From Haematococcus lacustris (lineage: Eukaryota; Chlorophyta; Chlorophyceae; Chlamydomonadales; Haematococcaceae): a stretch of DNA of 64,000 nt. The translations under genes and the position numbers were made by a program. Below the pieces are notes generated by a model. That model searched no databases. It saw only the letters and a program-made list of their open reading frames with translations, and was not told where the DNA came from. The stretch covers positions 17,447,746-17,511,745 of the forward strand of contig JASKMD010000029.1 of the NCBI GenBank assembly GCA_030144725.1. The letters run 5' to 3'. This document shows, piece after piece, positions 32,290 to 43,432 of this stretch; the stretch's first letter is position 1, and each line of letters opens with the position of its first letter.

Positions 32290-33224
32290 TACCGTACTAT
32301 CCCTTTTGATTCCCGAGGCCTCGGAAACTATAATTGAAATATTATTCCCGAGCCATATTTTGTATTGTTTCAAGTTCCCCGATGGCCAAAGTACGTCGAA
32401 AGTTAGTTTTGAGAACGTTTTCGTGCATAGAAATAATCAAGCCTCCCACCCCAATTTTCTCGCATCAAAATCATATGATCGACATTGTCGACTGTCTCTC
32501 TTCTAGTGGCCTTAACAACTGACCACGTCTCATGGGGCACTAAACCTCGCTTATAAAGTGGTGGTCCTCCTGCTGCTGCTGGCAGTGGCGGCATATCTCA
32601 TGATCTGCCATGCTGCGGCCTTGGCAAGAGCAAAAACCCCGCCTTGGCCGGCTGCCCGTGTGTGAGCGGCCGCCTCCCCCCTCGACATGGTTGCCAGCCT
32701 GGTTGCCACCCTTGCCTGTCCTGTGACCCCAGCCTTTGCCCCAGCCTTGCCCACCTCCCTCGACCTTGCCCGGGGCAAAGCAGCCACCCTAGTTGCCACA
32801 CCGGCCTGGCCCGCCGCACCCTGGCATGACCCAGCCTGGCATGATGCCACCAGTTCTCATACGCCTTGCCGGTGCGTGCGAGAGCAGGAGGTGTGCTGGG
32901 CGATGCGGCAAGATTGAGGCGTGGAGAAGGCCCAAAATTAGTGGTCCTAGGTAGTCGCTTCTCAATGATTGGCGCTTGACGATCAAGAGACATTTGGAAG
33001 CGTTTTTCATCGTGCATAAGGAGCTCGCGGTGCAGATTATCAGCTGCGTCGGCGGCGCTGATACCCCGGACCACAAAGTGGTCCATTGCCGGCTCTTTCG
33101 TCAAGATCAAGTAATTGTTTGACTACTTCCCGAAAGACCCAAAAAATACATTGTTTAATCATTCCCGGTTTCCCGAAGGACAAAAAACGATTCGGGATAG
33201 GGAATCAGAAGGGAGAGTACGGTA
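32290..33224. mobile_element. 935 bp TIR element (non-autonomous DNA transposon candidate)
   Basis: Termini TACCGTACT.TCCCTT.TGATTCCC at 32290-32314 and inverted at 33200-33224 match at 23 of 25 positions. The 14-base word CATGGATTAGATTG lies at 32274-32287 and 33225-33238, possibly a target-site duplication, but a third near-copy at 33253 makes local repetition an alternative. The interior is AT-richer than its surroundings and full of TTCCCGA words near both ends. A perfect 12 bp palindrome CCGAGGCCTCGG lies just inside the left end. Confidence 0.6.
32598..33086 (-). CDS. Possible protein of the TIR element
   Basis: A 162-residue minus-strand frame starts with ATG at 33086 (MDHFVVRGISAADAADNLHR, LMHDEKRFQMSLDRQAPII). 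The first 80 residues have a natural mix; the rest is Arg/Gly/Pro/Gln-rich and may be an intron or chance frame. It lies wholly between the inverted termini. No transposase motif was seen. Confidence 0.35.
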   Translation of the reverse strand: MDHFVVRGISAADAADNLHRELLMHDEKRFQMSLDRQAPIIEKRLPRTTNFGPSPRLNLAASPSTPPALARTGKAYENWWHHARLGHARVRRARPVWQLGWLLCPGQGRGRWARLGQRLGSQDRQGWQPGWQPCRGGRRPLTHGQPAKAGFLLLPRPQHGRS

Positions 33225-33426
33225 CATGGATTAGATTGATGGATACATTGGATACATGGATTAGATTAGAAGCAGCTGTTCGCCCGGCTGCCGTCATTGC
33301 AACATCGCGCGTCCAATGACGAGCTCGTGGTCAGCGGGCGTTTAGTGATGACCACCGTTGTAACGCCAACAAACTCGATGCTAGCGTGAAGCCGAAGCAC
33401 CACGTTGCGTACACATCGACCGTAGC

Positions 33427-36400
33427 ATGCGGGGCTGTGGTTCAGAACTTGGCAGGTACTTGCAAGCCCCACAGGGCGTTATGTCGCAATGTGCCCCGAT
33501 GCCTCCTGCCAACAGTGAGCAGCTGTACCTTGTTCTGCAGGCCACCTGTGCAAGGCAAGCTGCAGAAGGCAGTGCTCAGGCTGGCAAGAACTGAGCAGAG
33601 AGTGCAAGCTAGAGCCAGCAGGGATGGGGTGGGTGCTGTGCCATAGGGTGAGGTGGGTGGCCTAGGTTGGGGTGGGTGGCAGACAATAACAGCGTGTGCA
33701 TCACAACTCACCTCACCTTACTGACCTTCGGCAATGACTCACTCCCAAGCCAGCCGGCCCCTGATTGCTGCTTTCCACATGGCACCTAGCACTTGCCCCC
33801 TACCCCTGTTTGATGCAATGCAGCCTTCTGACCCCTCCTAACCCTTACCCTAACCCTCCCTGCTACTTCTCCCGCCAAGGGAAAAGGAGTCTCTTAGACA
33901 CCTCCTCAAGCACTGCCTATCACCTCATCTATGGCTACAACCTGCCCTCCCCCCTGCCCTGCCTTTCCTCCCCTCACCCTCTGTAGCTGCTTCGCCTCCT
34001 GGTCCTGCCACCCCCTTACCCCACCCCTCCTTTCCTGCGCCCAGGCCGCTGACATTGTGGAAACCGTGGCCAGCCTGGCGCTGCGCTCGCGGCTCAGGGC
34101 GTGCGACAGCATCCGCTTCCATGTGAACGCCAACAGCCTGGGGCTGCTGCAGGGCCGGGTGCAGGCGGTTACCATGGTGGGCACTGGCTGGCAGAGCCCG
34201 GCTGGCCTCAGCGCACGACTGTGAGTGAGGGGGACCCAGGGCCCCGGGCCAGCAGCCCTGTACACACATCCAGCCGCCAGCCACAGGGCTCAGGCTCAGG
34301 AACTCCCATACCCACCAACCTACTTGCAACTGTAAAGCAGATCACCTTGATGGCAGCCAGGGCCTCCTCCCACTGCCTCAACGCTAGGTGCTCACTGCTG
34401 GCCCCGACACCGTGGCCTGCAACCCACCCACCCCATTGGGCAGCCACAGCTGGCAGCTGAGGTGGGATGCTGAGGTGGGGTCAGAGCTCCAGCCTGTACT
34501 GATTAAGCAGACCTCCCAGGGCAGCTCCAGCCGGGCTCTGCAGCCCCTGCTGCTGCTCCTTGCCCTGCCAGCAGGCTCCTCGGCCAGGTCTCACACCTGG
34601 GTGGCCTTAGGGAGGCCCATCCTCAGGGGTTGCAGTGCCACTGCGTAGGGTCACCAGCAGCCCACAACAAGGCACAGCAAGGCATAGCACCACAGGGTAA
34701 CACGCTCACAAACAACCCCAAGTCCTGCATTCCATGTTGCGAAGGCGCAGTCTAGCCGGGAAGGGGCACCAGGCCTGGGAGGTCAATGTCACTACCACTA
34801 GATTGTTGGGCGGTGGTGGGGCAGGGTTATTGTGCGAGCGAGCCTAACCCGGCAGTGACAAAAAGATCGGGCGATTGCGAGAGAGTGAGAAGTGGGGCTC
34901 TAAGGAGCAGCGGAGATGATACGTACACTGCTGCCCACGTGGCTCGGTGCTGGCAGCGAGATCTGGCGGGGCAGTGTGGCACTCACTAGTGACCAGTGGC
35001 TCGCCGTGGCTTGCACTTCAGGCTGCAGGCCGAGGTTGGACCGACTGAGCTGGACTTTGGCGCCGTCCTCGCCGAGCAGCGCATACGGCTCCGGCAGCCT
35101 CCAGAAGGCAGCGCCCGGTGCCTGTTCACCGCCGTCGATTTCGCGCAGTTCCTTGCGCACCCGCTCCTTACACGAGCAGCAGCGACGGCGGTGCAGGTGA
35201 GGGGTGCAGCCGTGAGATGCGTGGCAGTGCCGGTGGTTTGGTGCCGCGCACAACCTCCAGGTTGTGACCTCGCGCTGGCGCTGATCCTCGATATTCTGGG
35301 TCGCAGCAATACACCTTAACAGCGGCTTCATTGCATCGTCAGGCTTAGGAAGCTCGTCAAAAAGCGCCTTGCACACGGTTGTATGCATGTTTGCTTGCTA
35401 TGATGCGTACGCTACGATGCACGATGCGCCCATATGTTGTTTTGCATCCCTAGCATGAGAACCCTCACTACATGCAACACATGAATGCCATGGAGCCAAG
35501 TGTGCAACCGTATGCCAGAGGCGCCACTTGCCACATTGGCCCCACACCTGCAGCTTGGTGCACCCTCCCCAGCTGCAAGTGCCGTACTAATGGTTTTGCT
35601 GGTGCAGGGCCTCCCTGTTGCCTTTTGCACCCAGCCTGGCAGCGTGAAAGTGGTCTGCCATACTCCAACTGCAGCCCTGGCAGCAAGCCCCCCACACAGG
35701 CAGCACAGCAGCCATCACAACAGCAGTGCCACCAGGAGCACCTGGAGCAGCAGCAGTGGCAACCATACTGGGCAGCAGCAGGAGCAGCCAACACCAGGCT
35801 GGGAGGAAGCCACGCGTGCTAGACAGCCTGGTGTGTGGTTTACAGCAGCATTTCAAGGGGTCACCTACGAGCTTTGCATGCAGCCATGCAGTCATGCAAG
35901 CGTGCACCTAGACGTGGCCCAGGGGCCCAGGGCTCATTCAGGTGAAGGGAACACAGTAGGCCCCAAACCAAGCCCTCAAGTGAAGATGACAGCGCATCCG
36001 GTACCAGCCGCAAGCCACAGGAGCGTGATGGGAGGGCAAGGGGATCTGGACGCAGTCCCAAGGGCTGCTGAGGTGGAGGCATTTGCACAAGGGCTGGCGC
36101 ATTTCTTCAACACGCTGCTGCTGGACTTGCAGGTATGGCGCCGTGCTTGTACAAGCACCATACTAGCTTTGTGACAGAGACATGAAGGGAAGGATAATGA
36201 ATGATGGATGGGTGCTGGAGTGGGGTGGTGTATAGGCTGTAGGCGGTGTTGGCATGTCCCACTTTAGGCCGACTTGGGTTGGCTAGGATGTCAGGGAGGT
36301 GCTTGTCAGGCTGGTGGTGGGGCAGGGTCATTGAGTGAGCAAGCAGGAAGGAAGGAATAGGCCCAGGCAGCAAATCCGGATCCCAGATAACACAGACTCT

Positions 36401-36812
36401 AATCGTAAGAGAGATAAGTGACTTTTTGTCGGTAGTTTGAAGTTGATGATATGGGGCCAGAATCGCTAGCATGGACAGTTGAAAGCAATAATAGGTGGCA
36501 GACACACTATTACATATCACCACTTTGTCCCATCACATCCCCCTTGTCCCTCACTAGGGCATCCATCTGAGCCGAACCACTAGCGGCAATACTAGGGACC
36601 ACTAGTGGGCAATAGTGGCCCGACTCAGATGGTGTTATTGGGCTGTGTGGAGTATAACCAATGCACATGGACATGGTGCATGAGTGCCTACCACCTACAC
36701 TATTGCCTGACTGCGAGGGCTATTGTGTAGAGTTGGCATGAAAAACATGCGCTGATTGTAAGCTGATGACAGCTCAACAAAGAGGGGGCACACACTACTG
36801 TGCCACAGCAGG

Positions 36813-36846
<34 letters not shown>

Positions 36847-37914
36847 GCCTTGGGTGGCTTGTCTCGCAGCCGCCTGTAGCCCAGGCCAGGGTACCCCTTG
36901 CCCTTGGCTGGCAGCTTTTCCTGCTCTGGCCAGCAGCACAGCTCCAGCGAGCGCCACCTGCTCTCCCCAATGCGCTGCATGTTCAATGCTGCATTGCAGT
37001 CCCTGTCCAGCCACCTGCCTGGCTGTGGTGCTGGCTTGGCCTTGGAAGCCTTGCCTTTGCCCGTGGTGGGCTGGGTGGGCTGGGTGGGATCAGCTGCTTG
37101 CTCAGCCTTGGTGCGCTTGCTGCGCTTGGCTGGCTGGGGAGTGCTGGGCCCTGCCTCCGAGACTGCTGGCTGTCTGGCTGCTGCATGGGGCCTGTGGGGG
37201 CTTGCGGGGGGCCACTACCGGGCACCACATTAGGCCCCGCACTGGCTGGTCACGCTGTTGGCACCAGGCTGGGCGTAGCAGGCGCTGTTCCACCTGCTGG
37301 GGGCTTCCAGTCCGCAGGCCTGGTGGCCCTGCGCTTGCTCAGTCGGCTCCCACAGGGCTGCCGGTCATTCACTGCTAAGCTGACCCTGGGGTCGGCTCCC
37401 CGCCAATTGAATGGGTGCATTGCCTTGACGATGTGAGCTGTCGCTTGAATGTCGTTTTGTTAATTGACTTTGTTGGATGTCACTTTGTTGTTAAACTAAG
37501 CTTTCCACATAAGGGAGAAGAGAGAGTACAATAGACAGGGGGGCCCAGATATACATGCTGCTTGGGCCCTACTGCAGTTTGTCCCATCACAGCATGTCGC
37601 AAAGTGTCTTTCTGTCTTGAATGTAAGTGGGCCCATGTTGTGTACTAGAATGTGTGCATTATACTTGTTTGTTGGACCCATAGTGCTCATTGCCATAAGC
37701 ACTACTGCCGTTGTGTTGTGCGTGCCTGCAGGGCGTTGAACTCAGCTTTGCAGGGCTGGCAATCCTGACCCCCGAGCAGGGCGCGAGTGTGGTCGACAGA
37801 GCGCGGGGCGCGGGGGTCCGGACAGGGGCCGTCGAGAGCGGCCGAGGTGGGCTTCTTGATCTACACCTGAAGCTGCGAGTACGTGACTTTCCTCCGCTTA
37901 ATGTAGAGTTCTAG
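33427..37914 (+). CDS. DUF2993-like (LmeA-type) protein, six exons
   Basis: Exons 33427-33455, 33541-33628, 34045-34220, 35022-35196, 35608-36132 and 37732-37914 join with GT...AG borders and consistent phases into 391 residues ending TAG. The short first exon is the least certain. The core (ADIVETVASLALRSRL, SIRFHVNANSLGLLQGRVQA, LDFGAVLAEQRIRLRQP, FTAVDFAQFLAHPLL) follows the DUF2993 pattern of an amphipathic start, a LLxGRV turn and paired beta stretches. Family members are thought to bind lipids at membranes. A Ser/His/Gln-rich insert lies at about residues 165-270, and the protein ends LKLRVRDFPPLNVEF, a plausible terminal strand. The last intron (1.6 kb) contains an antisense type A nuclease copy. 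Confidence 0.7.
36550..37400 (-). pseudogene. Type A nuclease relic A6 inside an intron
   Basis: The minus strand shows a degenerate RuvC-II trail (AVNDRQPCGSRLSKRRATRP), LRPAWCQQRDQPVRGLMWCP, the basic linker, RuvC-III (WLDRDCNAALNMQRIGESRW) and the tail YPGLGYRRLRDK. The frame changes near 37300 and again in the linker. The 3' block runs from 36800 down to 36552 and ends with GCCCTAGTGAGGGACAAG in sense direction. The copy lies wholly in intron 5 of the DUF2993-like gene, antisense to it. Confidence 0.7.
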
Positions 37915-38157
37915 ACGGCTTCACAGTGGGAAGAAAAGTGGTGGCTTGGCCAGCAACTAACTTATTGCAGAACTGACTCATTGCACATGAGGCCCTGCAA
38001 CAAGTCTGTGGCATGCCAGTCGCCAGTGAGAGGAGTGATGAAGTACACCTGGCTGGCTGCATACCATGGGTGGGTGGACAGCTGCATACCATGGGTGGGT
38101 GGATAACTGCATACGATAGGTGGGTGGACAACTGGCTGGCTGCCAAGGGTGGGTGGG

Positions 38158-38283
38158 GGCTTGTCCCTCACTAGGGCCTCCATTTGAGCCGGATCAGAAG
38201 TACCTACTAGCAGCCACTAGCAGCCACTAGCAGCCACTAACTAGACCCGACTCAAACAGTGTTATTGGGCTGTGTGGAGTAAA
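38158..38283 (-). repeat. Type A element 3' terminus only (A7)
   Basis: Nearly identical to 45055-45187: CTTGTCCCTCACTAGGGCC, three tandem CAGCCACTAG units, then GTGTTATTGGGCTGTGTGGA. The rest of the block is cut off at 38283, where another dispersed repeat begins. Confidence 0.75.
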
Positions 38284-38830
38284 CCCAGTGGTGGGTGGAC
38301 AGCCCAGGGCTGAAGGAGCAGCTGCATTCGTGAAAACAAGTGCACTAAGAGTGTCCCTGAATACAGTTGAAGTTTGGAATAGACGATACCGTATGGTACT
38401 AGAAGGAATAACGATAGGATATGCACAAACAAAGGTGCATATGGGCTCAACATGAAGTCATGGAAGTTCTCATTATTGTTCTGGAAAGTCATGGCAAACT
38501 CCGCCTGCTGCCCGATGGAACTCGTGGCAGTCCACTCAAAGATGACATGCATGGCGTCATCCTCTGTGTCATGCTGTAGGCCAACCTGAGCTTTCGGGGG
38601 GCGAGTCCCCAATCGGCTGCTGCCTAACCTGAACCTAGTCAAGCTCGTGCGAACTTCGGTAGAGAGCTGTCTGTTCAGCAGGTGTGGTGCCATGTGGTTG
38701 ATGCCAATGCCGTCCCCATGCTTGTACCATGCAGCATGCGAGCATCTCTCAGCAACGTCTCAGGCAGACTAGAAGGAATAACAGCTTGGTACAGTTGTCA
38801 AGGGTAAAATAAGGAATGAGATTCACAAGT
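38284..38830. repeat. Dispersed repeat also at 50320-50490, interrupted
   Basis: GGTGGACAGCCCAGGGCT, GTGCACTA.GAGTGTCCCT and TACTAGAAGGAA.AACAG are shared with 50325-50480. Here the sequence is split by a 355 bp insertion (38413-38767) flanked by a 15 bp duplication; the copy at 50.3 kb is uninterrupted and gives the empty-site order. Confidence 0.75.
38413..38767 (-). mobile_element. 5'-truncated LINE-like fragment with 15 bp TSD
   Basis: ACTAGAAGGAATAAC occurs at 38398-38412 and 38768-38782. The insert, on the minus strand, encodes a C-terminal reverse-transcriptase-like tail (GLQHDTEDDAMHVIFEWT, QQAEFAMTFQNNNENF) resembling the ED..H....C part of a zf-RVT domain with the terminal Cys lost. 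It is short, 5'-truncated and flanked by a duplication, as expected of a dead-on-arrival LINE copy. Confidence 0.6.
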
Positions 38831-39270
38831 GTAGTTCCCATCACAATCATGGTTGGAAAAAGAAGTCCGGCATAGTCGCACCCACGAATCTCTGCGAGTG
38901 TGTAAACCCAGAGTTGATCCTACCCCGATGACATTGAGACTGATGACACACTCCACAGGACCCACTTGGATCCACTCCATTGGGCTGCCGCTTGCCCCTG
39001 GACGCGCTCCACAGCGTCCCTTGGCTCTTGAGAGTATGAGAGGGCACAATGGCTAGTCAGTGAGCGCTCGCAGTGTGCACGTTTGTTGCAGTTGTGGTCG
39101 TGGTGGTGGTGGTGGTGGTCGTGGTGGTAGTTTGAGTCAGCGCCAATGACGTTCGGATCATGGTGAGGCCATGGTACTTGGCCAGGTGAAACGCGAGAGT
39201 GTACCTGAGATCACATGTGATGCCACATGCAGGAGCACATGCAGGATTCAGGGAGGGCCTAACCCACCAC
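38831..39270. other. Intergenic, no gene recognised
   Basis: GGTGGT repeats lie at 39098-39135. No convincing reading frame or RNA. Confidence 0.4.
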
Positions 39271-39274
39271 GTTC

Positions 39275-39712
39275 AAGCCTCTTGGCACAATCTTCCCCGG
39301 ACTTCACCACCCTCCCTCCCCTACCTGCCCCACCCTGCCTCGCCCTGCCTTGACCGTGGCCATCTCTAGCGAAGAGCCTAGCTGGTAGGGATGCGCACGC
39401 TCCCAGCCAAGCTCCTTCCGGGTCAGATCAAGGTGACGGTAACCATGGTGTGCTGCCGTTGATGCCCGCGATGCTGACACTGAGATGGTTGGGGCTGGAG
39501 TGGGTGATGCGCAGGCCACCAGCCTGATCCAAACCCTAGAGGGGACAGGCAGCAAGCCAGCCTCTCGGCTGACAGCCTGAGGTGTGTGAGGCTCAGGCCG
39601 TGTGCGTGGGAACATAACTCCACACAGAGAGAAAAACACTGTGTGGAGCCCCTAGTGAGGGTCAAGGTGCTGTATGACGCAGTGGAGGGCAGGGCACGCA
39701 GGCTACCTGCTG
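39275..39712 (+). repeat. 440 bp duplication shared with 45405-45843
   Basis: Direct copy at more than 90 percent by eye, from CTTCCCCGGACTTCACCACC to GGGCAGGGCACGCA. Its right part contains the type A terminal motif (CCACACAGAGAGAAAAACAC then CCCCTAGTGAGGGTCAAGG), so it probably descends from an element that carried extra sequence before its 3' end. Confidence 0.85.
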
Positions 39713-40825
39713 GTGAAGCGGGCGGTGCAGTGGGCAGGCGTGTGGGCTGCAGTGCCAGCTGCTCTGAGGCTCCAAAGCAGGGCGGGCGTCAGCTCTGGGG
39801 CCTGGTCCCGGAGGGGGCAGAGGCAGCGAGCGCCCAGCCGCTCCGCCTCTGAAGGACATCTGACCCGCTGGAACCCTGCACTGCTGCTCTTCAAGGGGCC
39901 GCTGGCGGGGGTGGTGTCGTCTGCATGGGCAATGCGGCATGGAGGTGGGTGCGGCATGGAGCCTGTACTCCCAACATGACAACTGCTGTTGCGGTTGCTG
40001 CCACTGCCGCTACTACTGCCAGTGCTGCTGCCGGATAGTGGCAATGTGCCCTGCTGTCTTATGCAGCCAGAGCAGTGCCCAGTGCGAGCCATGGGCATCC
40101 ATGACGCATGCACTCATAGATTGAATTTACTCATGGCACTCATGCCTGTGGTATACTTGTGTCTCACACCTGAGGTGTGAGGGCCCATGTATGACTCCAG
40201 GGTGGTGTTCCACAGACCTGTTGACCGCCTTAACACGGTGGGAGAAGCAAAGCCAGACAGATAAGTAGGGCTGCTGCCTGGGTGCTGTGCCATACGCCCC
40301 CACACCTTGGGCTCTGTCCCTGGGCTTCTATGGCTCGCATGACCGCCGGGGACTGGGGAAGATGCTGGAGAGCTACGCACCCGGCCAGTCTCAGATGCAG
40401 GCGTGGTGCAGCCGTCCTGCGACACCTGCTTCTGCACACGGGGTGGGCTGCTGCCATCATGGCCAAATGCTACTTGGCTGCGCTCTGGGGCAGTCGTCAC
40501 TCGGGTTGAGCTGGAGAATGTGTCTCCCTGGGCTGGGACTGAGGCAGAGTCCGCGGCTCTGCCGGGCGCCCAGGGCGCGGGCGCAGTGGGAGGGCTGAAG
40601 CCCCATTTGCGCGCGGCATGCCGGGCCAGGCGGGCTGCGCGCATGGCTGTGGTGCGGGGTGTGCTGGGGTCCGGGGCCGCCAGCTCCAAGGGCGCGTGGC
40701 TGAGCAGCGCGATGTTCCTTGCTCCCTGCGAGCAGTGTCGCAGTGCTCGTGACGCACCAGCAGGCTGGACTATAAGCTGGTCCGAATGCGCCGGCATCGA
40801 GTGTGTCACGCTTTCTAACACTCAC
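39713..40825. other. No gene resolved; open frames on both strands
   Basis: 39700-39950 on the plus strand and 40190-40820 on the minus strand stay open (minus: ARNIALLSHAPLELAAPDPS), but neither shows a domain. The minus frame may hold later exons of the gene whose first exon is 40826-41120. Confidence 0.3.
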
Positions 40826-41120
40826 TTGCCTCCAGGAGCGAATGCAGGTGGTCATTTTGTAGGTGCAGGCGCCAGTCGACGCAATGGCCCCACTGCCCGA
40901 CCGCCCCCTCCGCGTCAGACATCGGCTCACATGCAGCGCTTGCCATCTCAACAGGCTGCCCGGCCACCATCGCCGCTGCTTCCGCTTCACGCCGTAGATC
41001 AAAATAAAGCCCTTTATGCTGAAATGTCGGCGGCATGGGAGGCCCCGCGGGGCCGGGCGGCGGAAGCTCCGCGTCGCACAGGGCGCACCGACGGAGGTAG
41101 CAGGACTTCCTGCGTGGCAT
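40826..41120 (-). CDS. Putative first exon, Cys-motif protein of unknown function
   Basis: It starts with ATG at 41120 (MPRRKSCYLRRCALCDAELP) and reads 98 codons to a good donor (GTGAGT at 40825). The opening has a CxxxxCxxC arrangement that could bind metal, followed by FQHKGLYFDLRREAEAAAM. Downstream exons are ambiguous because two frames stay open. The family is unknown. Confidence 0.4.
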
Positions 41121-41959
41121 CAAGAGGCAGAACTTGGCATCATATCCCCGTCGTCATAAGCAGCACCCCCTTGCCTTGCTCTTCCTTTTGCCACCGCCCA
41201 CATTGCTTGAGCCTGTACTGCCCTTGTGCCGAAGATGTAAGCTGCGGCAGGTCATCTGTGCATCATGACATGGCCAAGACATCAGATGTCAAGCTGCAAA
41301 GTGGGTGCATGAACATTTCTTTGCGCATGCTCTATCTACACATTATTGAGGGGGCATATTTCTAGGTGAATGACTACCATGTCTTGTGTGCAGAGGCCTG
41401 TGCCCAGGACCAGAGGTGCAACCCAGGCCCACCCACCAATGCAAAGTCTCCATCAGCGCTACCGCCAACTGCATGTGCTGCAGCAGCTGTGGTGCCTGGT
41501 CTGCTGGGGTGATGCTGGGCGCCTGGCCTTGCACAGATGGCAGCTTGAGCCCAGGCAGCGGCAGGGGCAGGTGGGCTGCTACACCCCGCTTGTACTGCAG
41601 CTCTACCTGGGGATGGGGTGCGGCAGTGGGTCAGGCAGCTGGTGCGGCAGTGGGCATGACAGCTGTGACTATCATTAGCCTGGCTTTGCCAAGGACACAA
41701 GCGGTGATAGTGAGGTGAAGGGCCTAGGGGTCTGGCGCTACACGGCTTTGGACACCTGGCTCTCTTTGGCGCCATCCTGGGCAGCCCCTGGAGCAGCACT
41801 GTGGCACTGCATGGAGTACTGTGTCAAGGGATGTGGTGTGTCCAGCACTAGCTGGCAGCTACTAGAGGAACAGGCAGCAACCCGGTCAGCTGCCTCAGTC
41901 ACAGCCCTAGGGTTCCTCCACCTGGCTTGGGCTGAGACCCACACCCTCTGCTGTAGCTA
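41121..41959. other. Possible exons at 41420-41640 and 41735-41940, unresolved
   Basis: The plus strand reads MQSLHQRYRQLHVLQQLWCL and later YTALDTWLSLAPSWAAPGAA, with natural composition but no linkable splice sites or recognised domain. Confidence 0.25.
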
Positions 41960-42640
41960 GTATGCGTGTTGAAGCCCTAAGCAAAAGCCACGCCCGACAA
42001 ACCGCTCGTGAAAGCAAGCAGCATGACCAGCCAGTGCGGATCCTGATGTGGTGCCCAATAGTGCCCCCCCGCAAGCCCTTACAGGCCCATTGCAGCAGCC
42101 AGGCAGCCACACAGCCAGAAGCCTCAGAGCCAGGGCCCAGCACTCCCCCTCCAGCAAAGCGCACCAAACGCACAACGGCTGAGCTGGCAGCTGAGCCCAC
42201 CCAGCCCACCAAGGGCAAAGGCAAGGCTGCCAAGGCCAAGCCAGCCAGGCAGGTGGATGCACAGGGACTGTAATGCAGCGCTGAACATTCATCGCATTGG
42301 GGAGAGCAGGTGGCGCCCGATGGAGCTGTGCTGCTGGCCAGACCACGGAGCTCTGCCAGCCAAGGGCAAGGAGTACCCAGGGCTGGGCTACAAGCGGCTG
42401 CGAGACCGGGCACCCAAGGCCCAGCAGCAGCAGCTGCCTGCTATGGCACAGTAGTGTGTGCCACCCCTTTGAGATGTCATCAGCTTGCAATCAGTGCATG
42501 TCTGTCATGTCAACTGTAGACTATAGCCCTGTCACAGGAGTCAGGCAATAGTGTAGGTGGTAGGCGCCGACGCCATGTGCATGAGAACATAACCCCACAC
42601 AGACAAAACACTGTCCCTAGGTCAGGGTCAAGGTGCTGAG
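41960..42640 (+). pseudogene. Type A nuclease relic A8
   Basis: This copy begins in the region before RuvC-III (QPVRILMWCP, then EPGPSTPPPAKRTKR and a Lys/Ala linker). It loses frame near 42250 and in the next frame reads HRDCNAALNIHRIGESRWRP and YPGLGYKRLRDRAPK, ending PAMAQ with TAG at 42452-42454. The 3' block continues to TGTCCCTAGGTCAGGGTCAAGGTGCTG at about 42634. The first Asp of DRD is His here. RuvC-I and II are missing. Confidence 0.7.
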
Positions 42641-43343
42641 ACCCACACAACCTGAGAAGGTGCTGAGAAGGCTTTGCAGTGCAGCCTGACCTGGGTGTAC
42701 AGGCCCTCCAGCTGCTGCATGGCCAGGGAATGGCTGGCCAGCAGGTGGTCACGCCCTGCGCACAAAAGTGGGAATCCCAGGCTGCATGTGACTCAGAGGC
42801 CCAGCAGCAGGAAGCACACAGCCACGCCCTCCTACCATCAACCCTTTAATCTAGCCTTAGCCAAAAGCAAACTGCTGGCCGAGCGCCAGGCTGGGCAAGG
42901 CCGGGCCGGGAGTGCTTGCCCTTGCCTTACGAGGTGGCTGCAGCAGGGAAAAGGCCGTGCAACCCTGCAATACACCCAACCACAGCTAGCGTGGTTGTAT
43001 ACCTTGGCCGCTGCTACAGCGTCACACAACCGTGTATTTTTCACGGGAAACCCAAGTTGCTTTCATCAAACACAGAGCTCAGACACGAGCCTGGCGCCAA
43101 CAAGAGCCTGGCTGTTGGAGCTTGGCTAGTCACCAGAACCTGGGAAGGCGTGAGCACTTTTGTGTGGTGCCTGCTGCCCGGCCCCACTCATACTGCCTGC
43201 CTGCCTAACCTCCACCCCTGACAAGCTGGGTCACGCGTGGGGTGGCGTAGCTTCACAACTACAGGCCACAGTGACCGGGAAGAGGGCTGGCGTGTCCCAA
43301 CCTATGTGATTGTCTGTGTTCCTAAGAAATCCTCCCTGATCTA
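42641..43343. other. Intergenic; possible minus-strand exon at 42680-42755
   Basis: The minus strand has TTTTGTGCGCAG followed by an open frame (DHLLASHSLAMQQLEGLYTQ); no partner exon was found. The rest shows nothing recognisable. Confidence 0.3.
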
Positions 43344-43378
43344 AACCCTAACCCTAACCCTAACCCTAACCCTAACCC
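43344..43378. repeat. Interstitial CCCTAA telomere-type array
   Basis: Five to six perfect CCCTAA units. The G-rich strand is TTAGGG, a telomere type known from some chlamydomonadalean algae. It lies directly left of the duplicated gene fragment at 43433. Confidence 0.9.
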
Positions 43379-43432
43379 TGCCAGTACCCACACAGTGGCA
43401 GTGTGACCGGCTGCTACCACCCGGCTGAGCAG

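Noticed and set aside
43344..43378. Chromosome end at the CCCTAA array
   Set aside because: Unique sequence and genes continue on both sides; it is interstitial.
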